From positions 19,141 to 83,140 of the forward strand of contig JAKSYS010000226.1 of assembly GCA_022925895.1 (NCBI GenBank): a DNA stretch of 64,000 nt. The letters run 5' to 3'. Position 1 is the stretch's first letter. Each line of letters starts with the position of its first letter. The translations under genes were made by a program, and so were the position numbers. This document shows, piece by piece, positions 20,930 through 31,583 of this stretch. The DNA is from Fragilaria crotonensis. Lineage: Eukaryota > Bacillariophyta > Fragilariophyceae > Fragilariales > Fragilariaceae. A model generated the notes under the pieces. It worked only from the letters and a program-made list of their open reading frames with translations. It was not told where the DNA came from and ran no database searches.

Positions 20930-21841
20930 GAAGGATTCCGAGGGGCGCAACTTGTGTCTTCGTCAATGTGTTGAATGCGTTGATTTAGCAAGCCCAGCAA
21001 AGCCGGGAGAATGTCAGAATGTTTTGGTTGGCAAATAACCAACAGAATCCAACGCACTGCATAGAGAAGCGAGCGTTTTTGATGTGGCGTTAGGAAAAAG
21101 CAAGAAGTGTCGTACAATAAGCGGTATGCATAGTACGTCGTACAGTACATGGATAACAGAGTGCAAGTACTGTATGAATCGTGCATACCATGCTATGTAC
21201 GGCGTATATTATGCATGGACCATAGTACTTGTACCATAGACCATATGATAGTACCATAGACATACGGACATCTGTATCCTGTATACCGGTACTGTCGTAG
21301 ATTCTCTACCATTTTATGCTATGATATACCAGTCTGGGGGGGCGGCCATTGGCCGCGGTTGTTGCACGACGGTAGAGGAGGTAAGATCTATACAGAGTAC
21401 GGAGTACGGAGTACGATTGCAAAATTTGTACCACGTTATAAGCATTGGAATCTGGAATTCAAAATATATTTTCCAGTACTCTGGACATTGGACATGTAGT
21501 TTCTACTGCAAAATTTGTACCACGGAATCTGGGAATTCAAAATACATTTTCCAGTATTTCTAGACAGATCGAACAAACTGGATATGGCATTAACGGAGTA
21601 CTTGTACATAAAATTGTTGTCCGTTCTACACAACGATTCGTAACACGTTATACAATATACATTTCTGGACACAGTGTAAAAAAGATTTCATGTAGATTTC
21701 TACTGAAAAATTTGTACCATGTACTTTTCTACCGCAAATGCTACGTCAGTACGTGGATTAAAAAATAAATATATACGATTACTTTTGAAAATACAGTACG
21801 ACAATATCTGAGTTATTTTAGGTATATATAATAATCATACG
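20930..21841. other. Intergenic with diverged direct repeats
   Basis: Upstream of the protease. Between 21420 and 21560 a segment of about 70 bp (GAATTCAAAATATATTTTCCAGTA ... type words, also CTGCAAAATTTGTACCACG) occurs twice in direct orientation with differences, and pieces recur at 21690-21720. The rest consists of GTAC-rich short repeats. No gene is supported. Confidence 0.5.
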
Positions 21842-22175
21842 CAGGCATGGCAAAAATAGGCGATCCGGCCGGCGCGCCTACACCCGCCTAAAAATGGTAA
21901 ATTTAGGCGGCATGCCGACTTCATGTATAGGCGGTGGGGTTAGGGGTTAGGGGTACGGTACAGTACCAGTAGTGCAAGTCGTGCCAGTAGCGAGTAGTAG
22001 CATGCCGATAGGCCCAGCATAGTACGCGACGACACTTATCTGACCCGAGCCTGCTGTATTCCGGATTATCTGGCACGTATACCTATATTTAGGTTAACTT
22101 TAGGCGGCATGCCAAGTTTGATTTTAGGCGGGTAGGCCCGTAGCGGCAGGCGCCCGCCTATTTTTGCCATGCCTG
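21842..22175. mobile_element. hAT-type MITE, 334 bp
   Basis: Perfect 21-bp terminal inverted repeats begin CAGGCATGGCAAAAATAGG (21842-21862) and end with the reverse complement (22155-22175). The flanks are an exact 8-bp duplication ATCATACG, at 21834-21841 and 22176-22183. An 8-bp target duplication with CAGG...TGGCAAA termini is diagnostic of the hAT superfamily. Imperfect complementarity continues inward (CCCGCCTAAAA, TTAGGCGGCATGCC on both sides). There is no ORF, so it must be mobilised in trans. Confidence 0.92.
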
Positions 22176-22186
22176 ATCATACGCTA

Positions 22187-22288
22187 TCCTACTATATTAT
22201 AAATTAATTGTGTGCGTGTGTGCGTGCGTGCGTCCGTCTGTTACGGAGTATGACCACTCTGGGGTACTGGATCAAATGAATACTGTCT
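22187..22288 (+). repeat. Helitron 5' terminus, 102 bp identical to 43072-43173
   Basis: The first 102 bases are identical, by eye, to 43072-43173 and include a GTGTGCGTGTG-type microsatellite. They diverge after GAATACTGTCT. A shorter third copy of the inner half lies at about 43269-43311. Confidence 0.9.
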
Positions 22289-22732
22289 GAATTTTTTCAC
22301 TACGGAGCTTCGCCAGGGTTGAGTACTGAAAGTAACAGTAACCAAGAAGCTTCGCCAGTATTGGTGCTTGGCCCCCCCATGAACGCAAATTTTTTGATTA
22401 CAAAAGCCATCCCTTACTCAAATAACGTTTTATTAACGGTGGGTGTTTTGGTTTTTGAAAAATAACGCAATTAACGGCGGGTTGCGTCGTGAAGTTGTAT
22501 TATTGGTGGTCATTGCACAGTACTGTACGCTGGCTGTACTGTAGTCCCTGTTACGACTCTACATTGTACTCCAGTACCTCATACACTCACTCACTATAAG
22601 ATGTACTCCGAGTACTGTACAGTATGGTACTGTACGCTGTACTGTAGACTCCAGTACCTCATACACCTACAGTAATTGTACCGCTCACATAATTCCTTGC
22701 TTCCAATTCTTTCCAATCAGCATATAACCATT
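22289..22732 (+). other. Helitron 5' leader
   Basis: Non-coding leader between the Helitron left terminus and the Rep ORF. It includes a duplicated AGCTTCGCCAG word and duplicated GTACTGTACGCTG / CTCCAGTACCTCATACAC segments near 22520-22600 and 22620-22670. It presumably carries the Rep promoter. Confidence 0.45.
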
Positions 22733-25700
22733 ATGTCACACCCAAGTAAACATTCACTATCAACAAAGCCAGCTGCCATTGCAGCAAGGAAAGGCGTGCC
22801 AAACTTCGCAACCTGTCCCAAGAAGAAGGTGGTGACCCTGTAGCTGCCACACAGATGGCCGCCATCACCACCAGGAACCGTGAGCAGAAGAGACAAACAC
22901 GTCTGGAGCACCTCCAGAGATCTCAAGAAGGTGACCCTGTTGCTGTCACACAGATGGCCACCATCACCACCAGGAACCGTGAGCAGAAGAGACAAACACG
23001 TCTGGAGCGCCTCCAGAGATCTCAAGAAGGTGACCCTGTTGCTGTCACACAGATGGCTGCCATCACCACTCAGCACCAAGAGAACATGAGACAAACACGT
23101 CTGGAGCGCCTCCAGAGATCTCAAGAAGGTGACCCTGTTGCTGCCACACAGATGGCTGCCATCACCACTCAGCACCAAGAGCAGATGAGACAAACACGTC
23201 TGGAGCGCCTCCAGAGATCTCAAGAAGGTGACCCTGTTGCTGCCACACAGATGGCTGCCATCACCACTCAGCACCAAGAGCACATGAGACAAACACGTCT
23301 GGAGCGCCTCCAGAGATCTCAAGAAGGTGACCCTGTAGCTGCCACACAGATGGCTGCCATCACCACTAGGAACCAAGAGCAGATGAGACAAACACGTCTG
23401 GAGCGCCTCCAGAGATCTCAAGAAGGTGACCCTGTTGCTGCCACACAGATGGCTGCCATCACCACTCAGCACCAAGAGCACATGAGACAAACACGCCAAA
23501 GTTGCCAACGCACCAATGGCGCAGCCTATTCATCTGCTCCTGCTCCAGCACGTCATGTCCTTGGCCCATGCACAGTTGAATGTCAGGGCTGCTCTGCACT
23601 GCATTTTCCAAATGAATCAAGGTCTGAAAGGGGCTACTTTTCATCTTGCTGTGCCAAGGGCAAGGTATCTCTCCTCCTCTCGATCCCACACCAAATGTGT
23701 TGATGGATCTTTTTCATGCACATGAATTGTTCATGCCACACATCCGTGCCTACAACTCTGCCTTGAGTTTTGCCTCAATAGGCGCTAATGTGGATGATGC
23801 TTTGATTGATAGGAGTTGTGGAATTTATACTTTTCGCATTCATGGCTCAATGTACCACCGGTTAGGATCATTGCTCCCAGAACCTGGACAGCATCCTGCT
23901 TTTGCACAACTCTATTTCTATGACACTAACCATGAGGTGGACAATCGTTTACATCATTTGAATACCTTGGACAGGAATACTTTGGTTTTATTGCAGCAAA
24001 TGATTCAGAATCAAAACCGGCTGTATGGATTATTCAAGCAAGCTCTTGATGAGGAAACCTTGGCCAGTAATACTGATGGTAATCATGATGTTGAATTGCC
24101 TGGCCACAATGTTGCAATGCATATCCTGGATCAACCTGAATTGGACAACAGACGGTACAATGCACCAAGTTCCAGTGAGGTAGCTGTGATTCTTCCTGAC
24201 GAAGGTTCAGGTAACCGTGATATTCGAGTATTGCTTCGTGCTGGAGCAATTCAGTCAATCTCAGAGCTCCATCCCGACTATTCTCCACTGGCATATGTAC
24301 TCCTTTTTCCAACAGGCTCCCCAAGAGGCTGGCATCCTGGCATGATGCAAACTGGTCCAAATGCTACGACTCCACATTTGACAAGATTAACTTGCCTCAT
24401 GCATGCTGCATTTCGGCTTTTTGTACGACCTGCTGCTCAGTTCTCCAATCACCTTCACTTTGCAGGGAAGCTGTTTCACCAATACATTGTGGACTGCTAT
24501 GCCCAAGTGGAACAAGGCCGTCTTAATTTCATCCGTCTTAATCAACCAAGATTGCGTGCTGAACTTTATCAAGGCATTGCAGATGCTGTTGCTGGTGAGG
24601 ATGTGACAAACACTCGACAGCTGGGGCGACGAATCATTCTGCCTTCATCTCACATTGGAAGTGCAAGAAACATGCACCAGCTTTGCCAGGATGCATTGGC
24701 AATTGTGCGCCGAATGGGCAAGCCAGACCTCTTTATTACAATGACAACCAATCCGCAGTGGCCAGAAGTTGTTGAAAACCTTCTTCCTGGCCAAACTGTA
24801 AATGACAGACCAGATTTGGTGGCACGAGTGTTCCATCTCAAATTTACAGAGATGATGTTTGACCTCCAGAAGCGGCAAGTGCTTGGAAGGGTTGTGGCTG
24901 CTATCTACACCATCGAATTTCAGAAGCGAGGATTGCCACATGCACATGTACTGGTCATTTTGGCAGAGAATGACAAACCGCGCACAGAATCTGACATTGA
25001 CCATATTGTTTCAGCTGAGATCCCAGATGCATTGATAGATCCTGAACTTTTGCAACTGTGAAGAGGTGTATGTTGCATGGGCCCTGTGGCACCAAAGTTT
25101 CCCCAATCGATGGAAAAATTTGAAGTGTTGTAATAGTTCTACAAAGCCAGCAGGTGAATGCAAGGACAAGTATCCCGGCCCTTTCAAGATGAGACAACAC
25201 TCAATGATGATGGATTCCCTCAATATCATCGACGTGATGATGGAAGGACTGTAACTGTTCGAGGAGCTGAGTTGGACAACCGCTGGGTTGTGCCATATAA
25301 TTGCCATCTTACCAAGAAGTATGATTGTCATATCAATGTTGAGGTGTGCAATTCAGTGCAGGCCGTCAAGTACCTCTACAAGTATGTATACAAGGGACAC
25401 GACCGTGCTGCAGTCCAGATGGGGGAAGATGTTGATGAGATCAAGCTCTATCTTGATGGACGTTATGTCTCTGCATCAGAGGCATGCTGGCGCCTCTTCA
25501 GCCTTCGTCTACATTCAGAGAAGCCCAATGTGATGCGCCTAATGTTCCATCTTCCCAATCAGCAATCAGTGGTTTTTGAGGAAAATGAAAATGTTGCTCA
25601 AGTGCTTGCAAGAGGACCACCCTGTACACAATTGACTGCCTGGTTGGACCTCAATCGGCATGATCAGTATGCTCGCCAGTTCCTTTATCATGACATCCCA

Positions 25701-27764
25701 CAACACTACACATGGAAAAGTGCTGGTGTCGAGAAGTGCTGGGTACGACGCTCCAATCACCGGCAGACATTCCCCACTGTGTCTCGCCTCTACAGTGCTT
25801 CCCCTTCTTCTGGTGAGAGATACTTCCTGCGAAGGATGTTGACTGTAGTGAAAGGTGCAACAAGCTTTGAAGCTCTGAACCGTTGATGATGTACTTTGTC
25901 CAACATTTCAAGATGCCTGTCGTACATTGGGTCTTCTAGATGATGATACTGAGTGGCATCGAGCCATGCAGGAAGCCACACAGACACTCTCCCCAGCAAG
26001 GCTCAGAAGACTTTTGCAATCATCCTCTTCAACTGTGATGTCTCTGACCCAAGGTCACTCTATGACTCTCACTGGGCTGCCCTGTCAGAAGACTATGCAC
26101 ACCGTCAACCCAGCCTTAGTGAACAACACCTGCAGGACCTCCTTGTGCGTAAACTTGATGCCCTTCTGGGGATAATGCACAGCCGTTCTGTATTCGAATG
26201 GATACCATCCCTCCGCACACTTCTGGTTGAGGAGCATGGGAGTGCCATGGACAACAATTCAGTCAACCATTTGTTAGAATTGCAGCTGTCATCATCCAAC
26301 ACTGATATTCAACAGCAGCTGGATCGCCTCCCTCTCCTGAATCTTGAACAGCGTGCTATTTTTGATGCTGTACTTGCTTCTGTGAACAACAATGCTGGTA
26401 CTGAAAATCAGAAAAATGTTTATTTTGTTGATGGACCTGCAGGCTCAGGTAAGACGGAGTTGTTCAGGATGATCCTTGCCAAGGTGCGCAGTGAAGGGAA
26501 GGTTGCCCTTGCAACGGCCATATCAGGCATTGCTGCCTCAAACTTTGCCCCTTTGGGCCGTACTCTGCACTATATATCCGGGCTTCCAATTCAATTATAT
26601 GAAACATCCATGTGCAACCTATCAAAAGAGAAGGCAGAAGTTATGAAGGTTGCAAAGATTTTGATCATTGATGAGATCACAATGCTTAAGGGTGTTGGTC
26701 TTGATGTTCTTTCACAGTCTCTTTGTGATTTACTTGAACGTAATGATGCTCCATTTGGTGGCTTGGTTGTCGTCATGGGTGGTGACTTTCGTCAAGTGCT
26801 TCCCATACTACGCCATGCTGGAAGAGCTACCACTGTGCATTCAACTGTCCTACAATCCAAAGTCTGGCAAACATCATCTGTGAATGTAATGCAACTCTCT
26901 GAAAATATGCGATTGCGAATGGACTTACAGAACACAAATGCTAACCCAGAGTTCCAAGAAGTACTTTCCCATTTTGCATCTTTCCTGTTGAGGATCGGCG
27001 AGGATATGGAGCCTTCCCCAATAAATCTACCATCTTATATATTCCAGCCTCAGGATACAAACGAACTGGTTGAGCATGTGTTTGATGATTTTTCTTCCAA
27101 TGAACCAGCCTATTGGTCTGAACGTGCTATTCTATGTCCTAAAAACAAAGATGTTCAAAGAATCAATGATATGGTAACCTCAAGGCTACCTCATGATGAA
27201 CATGTGTTTCTCAGTATTGACAACATCATATCTGAGGAACCTAATGATCCTGCACATACCCTCTATCCTCCTGAATTCCTGAACTCTTTGGAGCTATCTG
27301 GCCTTCCACCACATTGCCTCACTCTGAAAAAAGGCATGTTGGTCATGCTGCTCCGAAACCTATCAAGCACACTCAGCAATGGCACCCGTCTCATTGTTCG
27401 CCGTATCTCACAGTCTGTCCTCCAGTGTTTGATTCCTACCACTGCAGAAATTGTGGACATACCACGGATTGCTCTCCTATCACCTCAAGATGAGCTGCCA
27501 TTTGTCTTCAAACGACGTCAGTTTCCAGTTCAACCAGCATATGCAATGACGATCAACAAGAGTCAAGGTCAAACATTGCGAAGAGTTGGCATTTTCTTGC
27601 CACAAGGTGTATTTGCACATGGCCAGCTTTACGTTGCTCTCTCAAGAGTTCGTAACCCACATGATCTTTTCATATTTACTGATGGTCATCTTCTGCACAA
27701 CATTGTTTATAAGGAGGTCCTGATATCAAAACTGTGCCCTCAGTATCATCAACAGGATTTGTAA
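22733..27764 (+). pseudogene. Helitron Rep-helicase protein gene, frameshifted
   Basis: One long Rep/Hel coding region is broken by indels. Starting at the ATG at 22733, it has: a 33-residue tandem repeat region; a Cys-containing segment (LGPCTVECQGCSALHF); the Helitron-like N domain; the Rep domain with the HUH motif GLPHAHVLVI (about 24935) and the two-Tyr motif YLYKYVYKG (about 25368); and a PIF1-type helicase with Walker A GPAGSGKTEL (about 26435), Walker B ILIIDEITML and a C-terminal QLYVALSRVRNP. The Rep nicks and joins ssDNA and the helicase unwinds during rolling-circle transposition. Reading-frame breaks lie near 22.79, 23.69, 25.05-25.18 (several), 25.88 and 26.01 kb. Conserved coding sequence continues across each, so they are indels rather than introns. 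The element is probably non-functional, or the assembly has errors. Confidence 0.88.
22826..23497 (+). repeat. 99-bp tandem repeat, six full units plus partials
   Basis: Units start at 22855, 22954, 23053, 23152, 23251 and 23350, with a partial unit from 23449 and a partial one before 22855. Each encodes 33 residues of the form RQTRLERLQRSQEGDPVAAT. Units differ by a few substitutions (TRN versus TQH, EQK versus EQM/EHM). The repeats are charged, Arg/Gln/Glu-rich and probably helical, and they form the N-terminal extension of the Helitron Rep protein. Confidence 0.93.
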
Positions 27765-27825
27765 ACAACTTCAATACTGTGTATTTTGGCAATCTAAATT
27801 AGCAAATTTCTACCTGGTCCCGCAT

Positions 27826-30317
27826 GTTCCGTTTCCTCGACTGCGCTCCGACGAGGACGTCTATCCTATCCTGCCACTCCCCCAACTACCGGCACTGCTC
27901 GGCACCATCCTCTCGCTCGCCTTTCCTCCCACACACCCGACGGACTTTGTGTTCGAGTGGACGCCCGACGCGGGGGCACATAACCTCGCCACACTCCGAC
28001 GTTTCGATCTCAATTGGGGCGCCGCTCTCGCGGCGCAACCGTTCTCCACGTTGACGCCTGGATCGGAGTTCCGATCTGCAGACGTTCTCGCCCCACTTCT
28101 CTCTCGCCACCCGTTGTGGCGCCGTTTTCGTGAACGAATCACAAAGGGCGCCGAATTCCCTCTTTACCGATCGACGAGGCAGCTCGTCGAGCTGATGTCG
28201 TCGCTGCATTGGCTCGGGGCAACCATAAATCGGCTCGGGGCCACGAGGCCAAACTACTCGACATGTTGAAGGACGAAGTCCGGAGGGGATGGCAACTCCC
28301 CCTGCCAAGGGAAGCCGCCCTGGAGCTACCGGACTGCGAGGTGGCCCCATTGGGGATAACGGAGCAATACACAATCGACGAGGATGGAAGTCGAGTGCCG
28401 AAACTGAGACTGACGCACGATCAGTCGTTCAACTCGACGGCAGGAGAGAAGAGGAGCGTGAACGACCGGGTAGACACCACGCAGCTCACGCCGGCCAGAT
28501 TCGGACGGGCGATGACGAGACTGCTCCACTCAGTAAGCTTCTTGAGGCGACGTTTCCCACGAGCGAGGCTGTTAATGACAAAGGTAGACTGCAAGTCAGC
28601 CTATCGTCGGATACACTTGCAGCCGATCACCGCCGCAAAGTCGTGCACCTGCATCGCGGGAGTCTTGTTGATGGCATTACGAATGACTTTCGGTGGGTCT
28701 CCGAACCCATCACAATGGAGCGATGTGTCCGAGGTGATCGCCGATTTGGCCAACGACCTCGTCCGCCGGGAAGACTGGGACGAAACAGAGTGGCAAGCCC
28801 CACAGCAAGGACTGCTTTCATCAGGCAAAGCGATTGATAACGATCGGGGGTTTATTGGCCCCGAAGACGAATTCGAGCAGGCCTTCGAGATGTCGATTGA
28901 CACTTCTCTTCGGGACGACTCCCCGACCTTTGACTGTTACTTGGACGATCTCTTCGGGATCGGCCTTGAGCGTGATCAGGCTCGGTTGGAAGCGGCAGTG
29001 CCCCTGGCACTGCACCTGGTGGGGAGACCCGACGTAGACAACGAATCGTTTCCTCGGGATAATTTGTTGTCCTCCTCGAAGTTCCTCGCAGAAGCAAAGG
29101 CATCGGAGCGAAAGATCATACTCGGTTGGGTGATCAACACGAGGGCATTTGCGGTTTCCCTCCCGGTTGATAAACATCGGGCTTGGACGAACGACCTCCG
29201 ACGCATAAGGAATCAGCCCGGACGAAGGGCCAGCTCGAAGGAATCGGAAGCAATGATCGGGCGACTCAATCATGCGGCGTTCGTGGTCCCAAACTCACGA
29301 CCGTTCCTGGGGAGGCTGTACCGGGCGAGCGAACGGGCGCAGACCTATGGATCAGTCAAGCTTTCTCAGACACAGCTGGATGATCTCGCATTGTGGGAGA
29401 AATTCCTCGACGATGCCGTTCGTGGGATCTCCATTAATCGACTCGTATGTCGGTGGCCAACCAGAGTTGTTCGGGTCGATGCTTGTCCACAAGGCCTTGG
29501 AGGCTACGGACTCCAGAGCGGGGTGGCGTGGAGGATTCAGCTTGATCCTGACCTGATCGGCCGCGGAACGCTGAACGCGTTGGAGTTCCTCGCAGCACTG
29601 ATTGGCGTCTGGGTGGAGCACCAGCTGGGACCCGATATCGCCGCCAACGACGTCTTGCTGAGCCAGGGAGACAGCACCTCAGCCACGGGATGGATGGCCA
29701 AGTCGAGCTTCGGGGACGAGTGCCCGATCCAGTTGGCATTAGCACGCGAGCTCGCTTCATATCTCACTCACCACGGACTGGCGCATTACTCCCAGTGGTT
29801 CCCAGGGAAGGAAAACTCAGTGGCGGACGCGCTGTCGCGAGACTTCAAACTGAACGATGCGGATCTTGTCTCACTTGTACTTGATAATTTTGCCGAGCAG
29901 GTACCAGAAGCATTCCGGATAGTCCCATTGCCCGAAGCCATCATTACGAACGTTGGAAGGCTGCTGCGATTACAGCCCAAAACGCAGCAGTTACCGACGT
30001 CACCCGTTCCCAGCGCTGCCGCAGCTGGGAGAGGTATGAGAGCTTCCTCTCAGTCATCGGTCATGTCAGGCACGACCCTTTCCTCAGGGAGCTGGGACCC
30101 GAAGACCGCATCGACCTCTTCACCTGCTTCGCAGCAGCGATCCGCGAGGGGTGGGACGGAAGTCCCGGATTCGTTGCTGGGCGTCGCCCTAGACGGCAGG
30201 CGGGCACAGTTCGTGCCGCCCTCGACGACGTGGCACAGACCTATCGGGCTAACAAACTTGTCAGCCCGATGCACGATGCCCGAGGACGACTCAACCCCCT
30301 TTTGGCCGCCCAGTTGA
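27826..30317 (+). pseudogene. DIRS/PAT reverse transcriptase-RNase H, one frameshift
   Basis: A first frame from about 27826 reads FVFEWTPDAGAHNLATLRR ... FRERITKGAEFPLYR to about 28169. The sense then continues in another frame as IDEAARRADVVAALARGNHK, consistent with one lost base near 28170. RT motifs follow (RLTHDQSFN, KVDCKSAYRRIHL, and the catalytic YLDD in FDCYLDDLFGIG near 28940). The RNase H-like block has VRVDACPQGLGGYGL, LNALEFLAALIG, SQGDSTSATGW and WFPGKENSVADALSR. The frame stays open to 30317 and overlaps the recombinase ORF. Apart from the single indel it looks young. Confidence 0.82.
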
Positions 30318-31156
30318 AGGGCTACGCGTCGGAGGATCCGGGGACCAAGAGACCGAATGCGATACCTGCAGCGGTGGTATCAATGGTGGCGAAAGCAGAT
30401 GCAACTGAGGTCCAGCGAGCCGTAGGACAGCTCGTCGTTGTAGCCTTTTTCTTCGCCATGCGGTCCTGTGAGTACTCAGAAGTTATCGGAGATCGAAGAA
30501 CCCAAATTCTACGGATCGGAGATTTAGATTTTCGGAAAGACGGACGCAGTGTCGGAATCGAGGACTCTCATCAGCTACTGGGCGCGGACACCGTATCGGT
30601 GACGTATCGGAGCCAGAAGAATGGAGACCGGGGCGCGACGGTGACCCAGCATAGGACTGAGGGCGAGGAGCACTCACAATTGTGCCCAGTGCGCGCCTTT
30701 GCGAAACTTGTCTTGAGAGTGAGTCAGTACGAGCTTAGTGACCACAGGAAGTGGGCGTCGGCAAAGGATCGACCAATAAATCTCGTGGTTATGGGCACGC
30801 AGCCAGCCCTGATCTCGTCAGGTCAGGTACTCAACCAACTGAGGGCCGGAGCCCTGTTGTATGGGGAGGAGCGTCTCGGGTTCACGACGGACAGCATCGG
30901 CACACACTCGTTAAGATCAGGGGCGGCAACGGCGATGTTCATCGCCGGCGTACCAGCCGAGACAATTCAGTTGATCGGGAGATGGAAGAGCCAAGTCTTT
31001 CTCCGGTACATTCGAACACAAGTACAAGAATTGACGCAAGGCGTCGCCTCAGGCATGATCGAATGCCCAGACTTCTTTACAATCGGACGGAAAGGACCAA
31101 GGGAGAACATGGCCGCGACAAAGGGGCAGATCAAGAGAGGGAGGGACCCGGGATAG
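29888..31156 (+). CDS. Tyrosine recombinase of the PAT/DIRS-like element
   Basis: This frame is open from about 29888, just after TGA and TAA stops. It contains an N-terminal core-binding segment (RSWERYESFLSVIGHVRHD, LFTCFAAAIREGWDG) and a catalytic domain. The conserved residues are R in FFAMRSCEYS (about 30463), the HxxR box in GTHSLRSGAATAM (about 30900), and GRWKSQVFLRYIR, which supplies the W and the nucleophilic Tyr. No ATG is available in the open stretch before the core domain. The frame is -1 relative to the RT-RNase H frame, with about 430 bp of overlap, so translation by -1 frameshifting or internal initiation is inferred. The enzyme integrates the circular cDNA. Confidence 0.8.
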   Translation, partial: FCRAGTRSIPDSPIARSHHYERWKAAAITAQNAAVTDVTRSQRCRSWERYESFLSVIGHVRHDPFLRELGPEDRIDLFTCFAAAIREGWDGSPGFVAGRRPRRQAGTVRAALDDVAQTYRANKLVSPMHDARGRLNPLLAAQLKGYASEDPGTKRPNAIPAAVVSMVAKADATEVQRAVGQLVVVAFFFAMRSCEYSEVIGDRRTQILRIGDLDFRKDGRSVGIEDSHQLLGADTVSVTYRSQKNGDRGATVTQHRTEGEEHSQLCPVRAFAKLVLRVSQYELSDHRKWASAKDRPINLVVMGTQPALISSGQVLNQLRAGALLYGEERLGFTTDSIGTHSLRSGAATAMFIAGVPAETIQLIGRWKSQVFLRYIRTQVQELTQGVASGMIECPDFFTIGRKGPRENMAATKGQIKRGRDPG

Positions 31157-31583
31157 GGATACATACTAGGGCCAGAACCCGACACCACAAGGGGAAGAGT
31201 AGGGCGCCGAAGCCAGCGCCAGCATACTAGACCGCAATCAGGATAGGAGTCCGACATAGCGAATAGGACTCGAAGTTCACTTCGTGGGATATTCGCAAGT
31301 ACAGGACGACTGACGGACGAGACTCGACACAACGAACAGCTCACAATTCCGAGATCGACGAAGACAACGGCGACTTTAGAATAAAATTAAAATTCCCACC
31401 CCCCACCCGTGCCGCGACAAAGGGGCAGATCAAGAGAGGGAGGGACCCGGGATAGGGATACATACTAGGGCCAGAACCCGACACCACAAGGGGAAGAGTA
31501 GGGCGCCGAAGCCAGCGCCAGCATACTAGACCGCAATCAGGATAGGAGTCCGACATAGCGAATAGGACTCGAAGTTCACTTCG
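31112..31583 (+). repeat. Split direct repeat B1-A2-B2
   Basis: The B repeat (173 bp, begins GCCGCGACAAAGGGG) is at 31112-31284 and at 31411-31583, identical as far as I can read. It begins inside the end of the recombinase ORF. The A2 segment between the copies contains a poly-C-rich tract (CCCACCCCCCACCC). Confidence 0.92.

Larger units (their letters stand above)
27800..31583 (+). mobile_element. PAT/DIRS-like tyrosine-recombinase retrotransposon, 5'-truncated
   Basis: Coding order is RT, RNase H, tyrosine recombinase; no integrase or LTR is seen. The 3' end has the B1-A2-B2 layout of split direct repeats: a 173-bp repeat at 31112-31284 and again at 31411-31583, separated by a 126-bp A2 segment (31285-31410). 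The matching A1 copy expected at the 5' end is absent, as is a Gag ORF, so the left part is lost. The left boundary near 27.80 kb is approximate. The element lies inside the Helitron, between its helicase stop and its 3' terminus. Confidence 0.85.

Noticed and set aside
22717-23508. 263-codon ORF on the minus strand with 33-residue repeats
   Set aside because: It is the mirror of the in-frame 99-bp repeats of the Helitron Rep N-terminus. The + strand continues into conserved Rep sequence and this strand does not.
27762-27830. Helitron 3' end right after the helicase stop
   Set aside because: No hairpin plus CTRR end is present, and the terminus shared with the 43-kb element is at 31681.
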